This document shows, one piece after another, positions 16,615-25,138 of a stretch of 52,306 bases of DNA. The notes beneath the pieces are model-generated. The model was not told the origin of the DNA. It ran no database searches and was given only the letters and a program-made list of their open reading frames with translations. The translations under genes were made by a program, and so were the position numbers. The number at the start of each line of letters is the position of its first letter. The stretch's first letter is position 1. This DNA comes from Oscillospiraceae bacterium (GTDB taxonomy: Bacteria; Bacillota; Clostridia; Oscillospirales; Oscillospiraceae), in the NCBI GenBank assembly GCA_022800665.1, contig JAAWQS010000012.1:1-52306 (forward strand), written 5' to 3'.

Positions 16615-16730
16615 TACCGTCCGCTGTCAAAAACCATGCAAATCGTGCGGCTGAAAATCAATCTTTTGAGCAAACGCCGGGGATTTCCGGTTATACTACT
16701 TCCATCCCAACAAAGGAAAGGAAGAAGCTC

Positions 16731-17336
16731 ATGGACGAACAAACCCTGACAAAAATCAGCTACGGTCTTTTTCTGCTGTCGGTGCGGGAGGACGGCAGGG
16801 ACAACGCCAACATCATCAACACACTCTCCCAGATTGCCAACAAGCCCAACTGCGTCTCCGTATCGGTCAGCAAAAAGTCGCTGACCCACGCAATGCTCCT
16901 GCGCACCGGCCTTTTTTCTGCCTCCATCCTCACGGCGGACACCCCCTTTTCCCTCTTTCAGCACTTTGGAATGCAGAGCGGGCGGGAGAAGGACAAGTTT
17001 AACGCCTACCTCCACCAGACCGAACGGGACCCGGCGGGCCTGCTGCATCTGACAGTGCACAGCTGCGCCTATGTCACCGGACAGGTCCTGCACACCCTGG
17101 ATTTTCAATCCCACACCCTGTTCATCGCGGACCCCATCCACGCCGAAATCCTCTCCCAGCAGCCGCCCCTCACCTACGACGATTACTACCGCCATGTCAA
17201 GCCCAAGGCGGAGGCGTCGGATAAAACGGGCTGGCGGTGCCGGGTCTGCGGGTATGTCTACGAGGGCACGGAGCTACCGGACGATTTCATCTGTCCCTGG
17301 TGCAAGCATGGAACCGTGGATTTTGAGCGGGTATAA
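16731..17336 (+). CDS. Flavin reductase-rubredoxin fusion (high-molecular-weight rubredoxin)
   Basis: A 201-residue electron-transfer protein. Residues about 1-155 form an FMN-binding flavin reductase-like domain (the Asn-Pro-rich NKPNCVSVSV strand and SFSLFQHFG region). Residues 167-201 form a rubredoxin with iron ligands CRVC (170/173) and CPWC (188/191). This architecture matches the Hrb proteins of acetogens and clostridia, which pass electrons from NAD(P)H systems to flavodiiron proteins for oxygen or NO removal. No flavodiiron partner is in the window. It is monocistronic with its own terminator. Confident on architecture, less so on partners. Confidence 0.9.
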   Translation: MDEQTLTKISYGLFLLSVREDGRDNANIINTLSQIANKPNCVSVSVSKKSLTHAMLLRTGLFSASILTADTPFSLFQHFGMQSGREKDKFNAYLHQTERDPAGLLHLTVHSCAYVTGQVLHTLDFQSHTLFIADPIHAEILSQQPPLTYDDYYRHVKPKAEASDKTGWRCRVCGYVYEGTELPDDFICPWCKHGTVDFERV

Positions 17337-17352
17337 CCGCTGACAGGAGCGT

Positions 17353-17387
17353 ACAAAAAAATCGGAGCCGGACTCCGGTTTTTTTGT
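17353..17387 (+). terminator. Terminator after the rubredoxin fusion gene
   Basis: An A-rich left arm ending TCGGAG pairs with CTCCGG and a run of seven T around loop CCGGA. The stem is about 15 bp with one G-U pair. Confidence 0.85.
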
Positions 17388-17522
17388 GCGCTGGTTTTCC
17401 CTGACTGTCTGGTGTGGACGCTTTTGTCTTTCAATCAGAGACATTCCCTGAAAAGACGGTTCCTCCCCCTGTTTTCCCCACAAAAGCTGACAGATTTTTT
17501 GCTCCCTGAAAAAAATTCATGC

Positions 17523-17551
17523 TTGACAAATGGGCCGCCAGGGGGTAAGAT
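17523..17551 (+). promoter_or_regulatory. Promoter of the asnB-glnN T-box operon
   Basis: Consensus TTGACA (17523-17528), 17 nt, TAAGAT (17546-17551). Transcription would start about 10 nt before the T-box leader. The stretch 17388-17522 upstream holds nothing else I can identify. Confidence 0.75.
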
Positions 17552-17564
17552 ACGCCCATATTTC

Positions 17565-17820
17565 AAAAACGACAGCGGCGATGATGGAGAGAAGTAATCA
17601 GGAGAAAACCTTCAGTGAGCGGGAGACAGTGGGAACCCCGCGGCGGCATCCTGGCGAATAACACCCCGGAGCCTCGACCCCAAAAGCGTACGGAGCCCAG
17701 TAGGGAAGACGGGACGGCCCGTTACAGCCGTCAGGCTTGTTTGAGCTGAAGTGACTGCGAAAGCGGTAAATTAGGTGGCACCACGGATTCCGGCGATTCG
17801 TCCTAAAATTTTTATTTTAG
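17565..17820 (+). ncRNA. T-box leader, asparagine specifier
   Basis: A tRNA-sensing riboswitch. The T-box sequence AGGTGGCACCACGG lies at 17773-17786. The stem I specifier loop reads GAATAACACC with codon AAC (17660-17662) before the usual CCGGAG, so it should sense uncharged tRNA-Asn. GAAGTAATC (about 17590) fits the AGTA-type bulge of stem I. After the T-box, ACGGATT pairs with GATTCGT around CCGGC, followed by TCCTAAAA and a T-rich run: the terminator alternative. A further TCCGGCG/CGCCGGA pairing across 17788-17829 is possible. It accounts for most of the gene-free stretch 17337-17849. Confidence 0.88.
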
Positions 17821-17849
17821 TGACGCCGGATATGACGGAGGTGCTTTTT

Positions 17850-19433
17850 ATGTGCGCAATTATGGGATATACAGCCAAGGATATTCCGGTTTCCCAGCTG
17901 CAGCAGGGCTTTGCAGCCACCAAGTCCAGAGGTCCCGACGACAGCCGTTTTCTGGAGACCAGAGCCGGGACACTCCTCTTTCACCGCCTGGCGATTATGG
18001 GGCCGGAACCCGCCGGGATGCAGCCCTTTTCCAGTCCGGACGGCAGCGCGGTGGTCTGCAACGGCGAGCTGTACGGCTTCCGCAGGCTGAAAAAGACGCT
18101 GGAGGCCAAGGGCTATGTTTTCCGGAGCGGCTCCGACTGCGAGCTGATCCTCCCCCTGTGGCGGGAGTACGGCGCGGAGATGTTCCGGATGCTGGACGCG
18201 GAGTTTGCCATGATCCTCTATGACGCGCCCAGCGGCGGGTTCATCGCCGCCCGCGACCCCATCGGCATCCGCCCCCTGTACTACGGCTACAGCAGGTCCG
18301 GGCACATTCTCTTTGCCAGCGAGCCGAGAAACCTGACCATGCTGACAGACCAGGCGAGGCCCTTCCCTCCGGGACACTATTACAAGGACGGAAAATTTAT
18401 CTGTTACCGGGATATGTCCAAGGTGGCGGCGGTGTGCGGGGACGATCTGGAGACGGTGTGCGCCAACATCCATGAAAAATTGATTCTGGGTGTGGAGAAG
18501 CGTCTGGACGCCGATGTGCCGGTGGGGTTTCTGCTCTCCGGCGGGCTGGACAGCTCCCTGGTGTGCGCCATTGCGTCGAAGCTGCTCAGCAAGCCCATTG
18601 AAACCTATGCCGTGGGCATGTCAAAGGACGCCATCGACCTGAAATACGCCAGACAGACCGCGGACTTTATCGGCAGCAATCACCACGAAATTTACATGAC
18701 GGAGCAAGATGTACTGGACACGCTGGAAGAATTAATATATACTCTCGGTACCTACGATATTACCACCATCCGGGCCGGCATGGGAATGTACCTCGTCTGC
18801 AGGGCCATCCATGCCCAGAGCGATATCCGGGTCCTGCTGACGGGGGAGATCAGCGACGAACTGTTTGGGTACAAGTATACGGACTTTGCGCCCTCCCCGG
18901 AGGCGTTCCAGCGGGAGAGCGAGAAGCGGATCCGGGAACTGCATATGTACGACGTCCTGCGGGCGGACCGGTGCATCTCCGCCAACAGTCTGGAGGCGCG
19001 GGTACCCTTTGGCGATCTGGATTTTGTGGAGTATGTGATGAGCGTGGACCCCGCCAAAAAGGTCAACGTCTACCACAAGGGCAAATATCTGCTCCGCCAT
19101 GCCTTCGAGGGCGGGTATCTGCCGGAGTCCATCCTCCAGCGGGAGAAGGCGGCGTTTTCCGACGCCGTGGGCCACAGCCTGGCCGACGGCCTGCGGGTCT
19201 ATGCCGGGGAGCGGTACGGCGGCGACTGGAAAACCATTGCGGAGAAGTACGCCTACCACGCCAAGCCTTTTACAAAGGAGTCCCTGCTCTACCGGGAAAT
19301 TTTTGAAAAATACTATCCCGGCCAGGCGGGCATGGTGACAGATTTCTGGATGCCCAACCGGGCGTGGGAGGGCTGTAACGTAGACGACCCCAGCGCCAGG
19401 GTGTTGAGCAACTACGGCGCGTCTGGGACCTAG
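17850..19433 (+). CDS. asnB: Asparagine synthase (glutamine-hydrolysing)
   Basis: Makes asparagine from aspartate, glutamine and ATP. The 527-residue protein has an N-terminal class II glutaminase domain whose nucleophile is the cysteine right after the initiator Met (MCAIMGY), and an ATP-pyrophosphatase domain with LLSGGLDSS at about 227-235 and LLTGEISDELFGY later. I took the ATG at 17850 because the catalytic Cys must be residue 2 and GGAGG lies before it; in-frame codons upstream would disable the enzyme. The Asn-specific T-box leader confirms the product. glnN follows after 62 nt with no terminator, so both likely respond to uncharged tRNA-Asn. Confidence 0.96.
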   Translation: MCAIMGYTAKDIPVSQLQQGFAATKSRGPDDSRFLETRAGTLLFHRLAIMGPEPAGMQPFSSPDGSAVVCNGELYGFRRLKKTLEAKGYVFRSGSDCELILPLWREYGAEMFRMLDAEFAMILYDAPSGGFIAARDPIGIRPLYYGYSRSGHILFASEPRNLTMLTDQARPFPPGHYYKDGKFICYRDMSKVAAVCGDDLETVCANIHEKLILGVEKRLDADVPVGFLLSGGLDSSLVCAIASKLLSKPIETYAVGMSKDAIDLKYARQTADFIGSNHHEIYMTEQDVLDTLEELIYTLGTYDITTIRAGMGMYLVCRAIHAQSDIRVLLTGEISDELFGYKYTDFAPSPEAFQRESEKRIRELHMYDVLRADRCISANSLEARVPFGDLDFVEYVMSVDPAKKVNVYHKGKYLLRHAFEGGYLPESILQREKAAFSDAVGHSLADGLRVYAGERYGGDWKTIAEKYAYHAKPFTKESLLYREIFEKYYPGQAGMVTDFWMPNRAWEGCNVDDPSARVLSNYGASGT

Positions 19434-19495
19434 CCGGGTCCTGGCCCACAACACAAAAATACCACCTGCATGCAGCAGAGAAGGAGAATATAATT

Positions 19496-21592
19496 ATGAG
19501 CAAGAAAAAAGTAACGGAACTGTTTGGCAGCATGGTCTTCAACGAGGAGGTCATGAAGCAGCGTCTGTCCAGCCAGAGCTATAAGGCGTGGAAAAAGTGC
19601 GTGACCGACAGTACGCCCCTGGAGCTGACCACCGCCCAGGAAATTGCCAACGCCATGAAGGACTGGGCCATCGAAAAAGGCGCGACCCACTTCACCCACT
19701 GGTTCCAGCCCATGACCGGCGTCACCGCCGAGAAGCACGACAGCTTCATTACCCCAGAGGACTCCAGCCGGGTGCTGATGCAGTTCTCCGGCAAGGAACT
19801 GGTCAAGGGCGAGCCGGACGCTTCCTCCTTCCCCTCCGGCGGTCTGCGGGCTACCTTCGAGGCCAGGGGCTACACCGCCTGGGACCCCACCGCCTTTGCC
19901 TTTATCAAGGACGGCAGCCTCTGCATCCCCACCATCTTCTGCTCCTACAGCGGACAGGCCCTGGATAAGAAGACGCCTCTCCTCCGCTCTCTGGACGAGC
20001 TGAGCCGGCAGGCGGTCCGGGTGCTGAAGCTGTTCGGCAATCACGATGTAAAGCGGGTCATCAGCCAGGTGGGGCCGGAACAGGAATATTTCCTCATCGA
20101 CAAGGATGTGTTCAACCAGCGGGAGGACCTGATCCTCACAGGCCGCACGCTCTTCGGCGCAAAGCCCCCCAAGGGCCAGGAGCTGGAGGACCACTATTTC
20201 GGCACCATCAAGCCCCGCATCGCCGCCTATATGCGGGAGCTGGACGAGGAACTGTGGAAGCTGGGCATTCTGGCGAAGACCAAGCACAACGAGGTGGCTC
20301 CCGCCCAGCATGAGCTGGCCCCCATCTATACCGATGCCAACACCGCCTGCGACCACAACCAGCTGACAATGGAGATCATGAAAAAGGTCGCCGGACGGCA
20401 CAACATGGTCTGCCTGCTCCATGAAAAGCCCTTTGCCGGCGTCAACGGCTCCGGCAAGCACAACAACTTTTCCCTGAGCACCGACACCGGGATGAACCTC
20501 TTCCGTCCCGGCTCCACCCCCAGCCAGAACGCCCGGTTCCTGCTCTTCCTGGCGGCGTTTATCAAGGGTGTGGACGACTATCAGGAACTGCTGCGCTGCT
20601 CCGTGGCCAATCCGGGCAACGACCACCGCCTAGGCGCACAGGAGGCGCCCCCGGCCATTCTCTCCATCTTCCTGGGCGATGAGCTGACCGAGATTATGGA
20701 GGCCATTATCAACGAAACCGAGTATGTGGACCACGGCAAAAACATCCTCTCCATCGGCGTGGACTCCCTGCCCCCCATTCCCCAGGACACCACCGACCGC
20801 AACCGCACCTCCCCCCTGGCCTTTACCGGCAATAAATTTGAGTTCCGCTCCCTGGGAGCCAGCCAGTCCATCACCGGCCCCAACGTGGCTCTGAACACCA
20901 TCATGGCCGAGGAGCTGCAGCAATTTGCCGACAAGCTGGAACAGGCGGAGGACTTCAACGCCGCCCTCCATGACCTCATCCGCGACACACTGCGGGAGCA
21001 TCAGCGGATCATCTTTAACGGCAACGGCTATGAGGACGCCTGGGTGGAGGAGGCCGGACGGCGGGGCCTGAGCAATCTCTCCTGCACCGCCGACGCCCTG
21101 AAGACCTATTTGCAGCCGAAGCATATCGAACTGTTTGGCAAGCACGGCGTGTTTACCCAGGAGGAGCTGTCCGCCCGGAATGAAATCCATTTGGAGAACT
21201 ACTGCGAAGTCGTGGGAATTGAGGCCCGGACCATGGTTGACATGGTGAAACGGGATATCTTCCCCGCCGTGTCCGGCTTCTCCGGCAGTTTGGCCGCGGC
21301 GATTGCGGCGAAAAAGTCCGTACTGCCGGATTTGGATTGTTCCGCTGAGGAGGACCTGCTGCGGCGGGTGTCCGGACTGATGAGCCGGATGGCACAGGAG
21401 CGGGAGGCCCTGGAAGACGCTATGGCCGGGAAGGATTTCCCGGACGCTTATGAGGCCGCCCACTATTATAAGTATACCATTTTTACTGCAATGGAGACGC
21501 TGCGCGGGACGGTGGATGCGCTGGAGACCATGACCGCCGCTTCCTACTGGCCCTATCCGTCCTATATGGACCTGCTGTTCTCTATTAAATAG
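19496..21592 (+). CDS. glnN: Glutamine synthetase type III
   Basis: Assimilates ammonia into glutamine with ATP. The 698-residue length and the N-terminal segment VTELFGSMVFNEEVM identify the large GSIII family rather than GlnA types I or II. Active-site marks include GPEQEYFLID, EVAPAQHELAPIY, GSGKHNNFSL and NRTSPLAFTGNKFEFR. AAGGAG lies before the ATG. Lying 62 nt after asnB without a terminator, it can supply that enzyme's glutamine and share its T-box control, an unusual arrangement for a glutamine synthetase. A strong hairpin ends the transcript. Confidence 0.96.
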   Translation: MSKKKVTELFGSMVFNEEVMKQRLSSQSYKAWKKCVTDSTPLELTTAQEIANAMKDWAIEKGATHFTHWFQPMTGVTAEKHDSFITPEDSSRVLMQFSGKELVKGEPDASSFPSGGLRATFEARGYTAWDPTAFAFIKDGSLCIPTIFCSYSGQALDKKTPLLRSLDELSRQAVRVLKLFGNHDVKRVISQVGPEQEYFLIDKDVFNQREDLILTGRTLFGAKPPKGQELEDHYFGTIKPRIAAYMRELDEELWKLGILAKTKHNEVAPAQHELAPIYTDANTACDHNQLTMEIMKKVAGRHNMVCLLHEKPFAGVNGSGKHNNFSLSTDTGMNLFRPGSTPSQNARFLLFLAAFIKGVDDYQELLRCSVANPGNDHRLGAQEAPPAILSIFLGDELTEIMEAIINETEYVDHGKNILSIGVDSLPPIPQDTTDRNRTSPLAFTGNKFEFRSLGASQSITGPNVALNTIMAEELQQFADKLEQAEDFNAALHDLIRDTLREHQRIIFNGNGYEDAWVEEAGRRGLSNLSCTADALKTYLQPKHIELFGKHGVFTQEELSARNEIHLENYCEVVGIEARTMVDMVKRDIFPAVSGFSGSLAAAIAAKKSVLPDLDCSAEEDLLRRVSGLMSRMAQEREALEDAMAGKDFPDAYEAAHYYKYTIFTAMETLRGTVDALETMTAASYWPYPSYMDLLFSIK

Positions 21593-21600
21593 AAACGCGC

Positions 21601-21652
21601 ATGTGCGTATCCCCGCCCGTCTGCCGGCAGGGATGCGCACATCTTCTTTCTG
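21601..21652 (+). terminator. Terminator after glnN
   Basis: ATGTGCGTATCCC (21601-21613) pairs with GGGATGCGCACAT (21630-21642) with one G-U pair. CTTCTTTCT follows. Confidence 0.8.
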
Positions 21653-21714
21653 CATGTTTCCCCGTTCTTTCGCATATACATGGACCATAAACGGGATAGG
21701 GAGCGTGTTGAACC

Positions 21715-21969
21715 TTGAAGGGAAATATTGAGGAGCGGGCCTGTGAGCTGGCCGCTTATATTATTGAGAACCGCACGACCGTGCGGGAGGCCGCTAAACG
21801 GTTCGGGATCAGCAAAAGCACCGTACATAAGGATATCCAGGAGCGTTTACCCCTCTACAACCGGAGCCTCTACCTTCAGGTGAAGGAGGTATTGGAAGAA
21901 AACAAAGCGGAGCGTCACATCCGCGGCGGCATAGCCACCCGCCGGAAGTACCGCGGAGAAAAAGAATAG
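21715..21969 (+). CDS. spoIIID: Sporulation transcription factor SpoIIID
   Basis: A small DNA-binding regulator of mother-cell genes during sporulation, 84 residues. It carries a single helix-turn-helix (VREAAKRFGISKSTVHKDI, about 23-41), then ERLP, and a basic C-terminal region with RHIRGGIATRRKYRG, the second DNA contact of the family. The start is a TTG (21715). A weak GGGAG lies about 12 nt upstream and no better in-frame codon exists. It shows that the organism belongs to a spore-forming lineage. I found no convincing sigma-E promoter by eye. Confidence 0.93.
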   Translation: MKGNIEERACELAAYIIENRTTVREAAKRFGISKSTVHKDIQERLPLYNRSLYLQVKEVLEENKAERHIRGGIATRRKYRGEKE

Positions 21970-22019
21970 AGCCGCATAGAGCGTAAAAAAGAATCCAGCT
22001 ATTGGGAGGATGAAATTTC

Positions 22020-22250
22020 ATGAAACCATGCCGCAATACGCCCCAACCGCACCGCGCCGCCGGGACTGCCGGCCCGCCGCCATCTTCCACGGTCAACCGC
22101 TACAGCCACCCCATCCTGGTCAAAGGGAGCCGGCGGCCCAGCAGTACGGAGGAGCTGTTGTCCTATATTTTGGAGACGCTGTCCCACCAGGGGGATCTGC
22201 TGGAGGAGCTGCTGCGCCGTTCGGCGGAAGCGGAAAAAGATACAATATAG
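22020..22250 (+). CDS. Small hypothetical protein downstream of spoIIID
   Basis: A 76-residue protein that I do not recognise. The N-terminal half is Pro/Thr/Ser-rich and probably disordered. The C-terminal half (about 42-76: STEELLSYILETLSHQGDLL and following) looks like an amphipathic helix suited to pairing. GGGAGGA ends 9 nt before this ATG, which favours this frame over an overlapping frame that starts at 22010 inside the binding site. It lies 50 nt after spoIIID and may be cotranscribed. Confidence 0.55.
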   Translation: MKPCRNTPQPHRAAGTAGPPPSSTVNRYSHPILVKGSRRPSSTEELLSYILETLSHQGDLLEELLRRSAEAEKDTI

Positions 22251-22289
22251 ATACAACATAAACAAATGGTGACAATTTTTCTTTGACAC

Positions 22290-22318
22290 TTGTGTTATAC
22301 TGGGTTCTCCGTTATAAT
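22290..22318 (+). promoter_or_regulatory. Candidate promoter of the LCP gene
   Basis: Consensus TATAAT (22313-22318) lies 17 nt after TTGTGT (22290-22295). A better -35, TTGACA at 22283, is 24 nt away. The leader (to 22434) also has GCTGCCG/CGGCAGC (22325-22352), a hairpin with no T run. Confidence 0.5.
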
Positions 22319-22434
22319 AGCAAAGCTGCCGGTTTCTTTCTCATGCGGCAGCGCGGCTCTTTCTGCCGTGGCGCAGTCACGGTACAGAGCGCTATTACTG
22401 CGGGCCCGGCCCGCCAAGGAGCGAGAGAAAAACA

Positions 22435-23445
22435 ATGAACCGCCACAAAAGACATACGTCGCCGCTGCAAGCCGTTGCGGTGGTTGCCGTCAGCGCACTT
22501 TTTGTCCTCACAGCTCTGGTGGGGCTGTATAAATGCTTTTCCGAGGAGCCTCTGGTCCCCGCCGGACCGGACCCCTCGGCGGATACGCCTGACGCCTCCC
22601 AGGAGCCCGGCGGCAGCGGCGAACGCGCCGCCCCCGTCCTCGGCTCCAGAAAGGAGCACTTCCATACCATCCTGCTGGGGGGCTTGGACGACGAAAACGG
22701 CGGCAGCGACACCAACCTCCTCCTGGCTGTGGACAGCGACAATGGGGTGATGAATGTTGTGAGCCTGCCCCGTGATACGCTGCTGAATGTATCCTGGTCT
22801 GTGAAAAAGCTGAACAACGCCTATCACCACGGCGGCTTCACCCAGACCATGGAGGAGGTCTCCAAGCTGCTGGGCATCCCCATCGACCACTATGTGACGG
22901 TGGACCTGCGGGCCTTTGTGGAGCTGGTGGACGCCATTGGCGGCGTGGATTTTGATATTCCGGTGAATATGGACTACGACGACGATTACCAGGACCTGCA
23001 CATCCATTTTGACGCGGGTCCCCGCCACCTGAGCGGGCAGGAGGCCCTGGAGGTGGTCCGCTGGCGGCAGAACAACGACGGCGCCGGCTACGCCACAGCG
23101 GATATTGGCCGCATCGACACCCAGCAGGCGTTCCTGAAGGCGGTTGCCAAGCAGACCCTGCAGCTCTCCAACATGGACAAGGTGGGGGATATGGCGGCTA
23201 TTTTCCAGGAGTGGGTGAAGACGGATTTGAAGCTGTCCAATCTCATCTGGGTTGGGGAACAGGCCCTGAAAATGGGGCCGGACAACATCTTCTTCCACAC
23301 CCTGCCCGGCGATGGCGCAGGTTTTTACAAGGGCGGGTCCTATTACATCCTGGACCCGGAGGGAACGCTGGAGCTGATCAATACGCATTTTAACCCATAC
23401 CGGGAGGACTTGACTTTAGATGACATGTATATCCTTGTGCCGTAA
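22435..23445 (+). CDS. LytR-CpsA-Psr family cell-wall ligase
   Basis: LCP proteins attach secondary polymers such as teichoic acids or capsule to peptidoglycan on the outer face of the membrane. The 336-residue protein has a short basic N-terminus, one membrane helix (about 13-35), a low-complexity Pro/Gly/Ser spacer, and an LCP domain. The domain shows GGLDDENGGSDTNLLL, SLPRDTLLNV, the YVTVDLRAFVELVDAIGGV stretch and a late GRIDTQQAFL with conserved Arg. It is followed after 19 nt by an SLH surface protein on the same strand, so the two may serve the cell envelope together. Confidence 0.92.
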   Translation: MNRHKRHTSPLQAVAVVAVSALFVLTALVGLYKCFSEEPLVPAGPDPSADTPDASQEPGGSGERAAPVLGSRKEHFHTILLGGLDDENGGSDTNLLLAVDSDNGVMNVVSLPRDTLLNVSWSVKKLNNAYHHGGFTQTMEEVSKLLGIPIDHYVTVDLRAFVELVDAIGGVDFDIPVNMDYDDDYQDLHIHFDAGPRHLSGQEALEVVRWRQNNDGAGYATADIGRIDTQQAFLKAVAKQTLQLSNMDKVGDMAAIFQEWVKTDLKLSNLIWVGEQALKMGPDNIFFHTLPGDGAGFYKGGSYYILDPEGTLELINTHFNPYREDLTLDDMYILVP

Positions 23446-23464
23446 CAGGGAAAGGAGCGCACCC

Positions 23465-24919
23465 ATGAAACGCCGGATTTTAACGCTTTTTCTGGCAGCA
23501 GCGCTGCTGGCGTCCTGCCTGCCGGGGGAGCGGGCCGCAGCGGTAGACATCCCGGAACCATTTGCCCCCACCCGCACCTATGCCGGACAATTTCCCGATT
23601 TGGACGCCGGCGCGTGGTACTATGAAAACGCTGTGACCCTCTATGAGCTGGGCCTCATCAACGGCCAGGGCGGGCTGTTCGCGCCGGACAGCGAGATGAC
23701 CGTGGCCGAGGCGCTGACCATGGCGGCCCGCCTGCGCAGCCTCTATGAGCACGGCGGCAGCGAGACCGGTCCCGGCCAGCACAGCGGCGGGGAGTGGTAT
23801 ACGCCCTATGCGGCGTATCTTCAGGAACTCCAGGTCATCGGCCAGGAGTTCGAGGGCGTGTACCAGCAGCCCGCCACACGGGCGCAGATGGCCCATATTC
23901 TGGCAAACGTTCTGCCCCAGACGCTGTTTGAACCGGTGAACGAGGCGGCGGTGTCAGCGGGCTATGCAAACAAGAATTATATCCAGGACGTCAACCCCGG
24001 TATGCCCTATGAGCAGGAGATCCTGACTCTGTACAAATGGGGCATCCTGGGCGGCGCGGATAGGACAGGCTCCTTCCGTCCGGACGGACATATCTCCCGC
24101 AGCGAGGCGGCGGCGATGGTCACGCGCCTGGTGGACAGCTCCCTGCGCATCCGTCTGGACTGGGAGAACCCCTACAGCCGGGCCGGAACCACAATGGCAG
24201 AGCTGGTGGACAGCGACGGCGCGTTCTACCCCGCCCCCGCGCTGGAGAACGGTGGGGAGATCGATGCGGACGTGCGGTATATGCTCTCGCGGGGAGAGCG
24301 GTCCATCACCCTCGGCTATCCGGCGGGGGCTCTCACCAGCGCAATGGTCAACCAGCTGCTCCAAAATTTCCTGAATACCGTGCGGGGCTATGTGGAGCAG
24401 ACGTATAATGCCGTCCGCTGTGTGTACTCCCTCAAATCCGGCAGCGTTACCTTTCACTTCTCCAGCAGCCTCTATGGGGACGATGAACTGGACCGGTACC
24501 GGGAGGAGACCATGGCTCAGGCCATTGCGGTCCATGACCAGCTGTGGGCGGATGGGACAATCACTGCGGATATGAGCCAGCTGGACAAGGCGCGGGTCTA
24601 CTTCACCTGGGTCTGCGACAACTGCCAGTATGATTTTTCCACCACCGACACCTCCATGAGCCACACCGGATACAGCCTGTTTGTCAACGGGACGGCGGTG
24701 TGCGACGGCTATACGGCGGCGTACAACCTGCTGCTGAAGCTGGAGGGGATTGACTGCACCACCGTTTCCCGCGGGGACCACATCTGGACCGCCGCGGAGC
24801 TGGACGGAACGGTCTATCACATTGATACCACCTGGGGCGACCAGACCGGCGCGATTGCCTATCAGTTTTTCGCCATGACGGAGGCGGATGCTTTGGCGCG
24901 GTTTGGAGAGCAGACATAG
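23465..24919 (+). CDS. SLH-domain surface protein with transglutaminase-like domain
   Basis: A 484-residue exported protein. The signal peptide ends near residue 20-26; LASC at its end could also be a lipobox. Two or three S-layer homology repeats follow (FPDLDAGAWYYENAVTLYELGLINGQGG first, then VNPGMPYEQEILTLYKWGILGG and DGHISRSEAAAMVTRLV), which bind cell-wall polymers. The C-terminal transglutaminase/protease-like domain holds the triad Cys (VCDGYTAAYNLLL), His (DHIWTAAEL) and Asp (YHIDTTWGD). The ATG at 23465 has AAAGGAG upstream. The target is unknown; family members include wall-associated peptidases and cross-linkers. The end lies shortly after the catalytic Asp, so the domain is compact. 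Confidence 0.88.
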   Translation: MKRRILTLFLAAALLASCLPGERAAAVDIPEPFAPTRTYAGQFPDLDAGAWYYENAVTLYELGLINGQGGLFAPDSEMTVAEALTMAARLRSLYEHGGSETGPGQHSGGEWYTPYAAYLQELQVIGQEFEGVYQQPATRAQMAHILANVLPQTLFEPVNEAAVSAGYANKNYIQDVNPGMPYEQEILTLYKWGILGGADRTGSFRPDGHISRSEAAAMVTRLVDSSLRIRLDWENPYSRAGTTMAELVDSDGAFYPAPALENGGEIDADVRYMLSRGERSITLGYPAGALTSAMVNQLLQNFLNTVRGYVEQTYNAVRCVYSLKSGSVTFHFSSSLYGDDELDRYREETMAQAIAVHDQLWADGTITADMSQLDKARVYFTWVCDNCQYDFSTTDTSMSHTGYSLFVNGTAVCDGYTAAYNLLLKLEGIDCTTVSRGDHIWTAAELDGTVYHIDTTWGDQTGAIAYQFFAMTEADALARFGEQT

Positions 24920-24986
24920 GAGAGGAAATTACTGGAAATTATCGGATTTGTACAACTTTGGGCCTAAAAATCGGCATTTTGCCGGG

Positions 24987-25015
24987 TTGACATTTCCGCC
25001 CCAAAATCATATAAT
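24987..25015 (+). promoter_or_regulatory. Promoter of the licT-PTS operon
   Basis: Perfect TTGACA (24987-24992), 17 nt, perfect TATAAT (25010-25015). Transcription would start near 25022, so the RAT element lies about 15 nt into the RNA. Confidence 0.85.
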
Positions 25016-25035
25016 GACGCATATAACTGAATAGC

Positions 25036-25065
25036 GACGTGTAACTGTTCAATCAGGCATAAGTT
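25036..25065 (+). promoter_or_regulatory. RAT antiterminator for the LicT-type regulator
   Basis: TGTAACTG and CAGGCATAA flank a 6-nt loop, the layout of ribonucleic antiterminators bound by BglG/LicT proteins (Bacillus licS: TGTTACTG and CAGGCAAAA). Its 3' part overlaps the left arm of the terminator stem by 10 nt, so protein binding and termination exclude each other. The regulator gene directly follows. Confidence 0.85.
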
Positions 25066-25109
25066 CTATAGCAGGAGACTGCTTTAGAATTTGTGCCTTT
25101 TTGTTTTGC
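25056..25109 (+). terminator. Leader terminator controlled by the RAT element
   Basis: GGCATAAGTTCTATAGCAG pairs with CTGCTTTAGAATTTGTGCC around GAGA: 19 positions with one mismatch and two G-U pairs. TTTTTGTTTT follows. The stem runs 25056-25097. Without induction it should stop transcription before licT. Confidence 0.88.
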
Positions 25110-25138
25110 TAATTTTGTGTTTATCGGGGGGATCAGAT

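Noticed and set aside
22010-22261. Alternative start and frame overlapping the small gene after spoIIID
   Set aside because: Its ATG lies inside the GGGAGGATG binding site of the frame chosen, and its product is Gly/Ala/Pro-rich without helix pattern.
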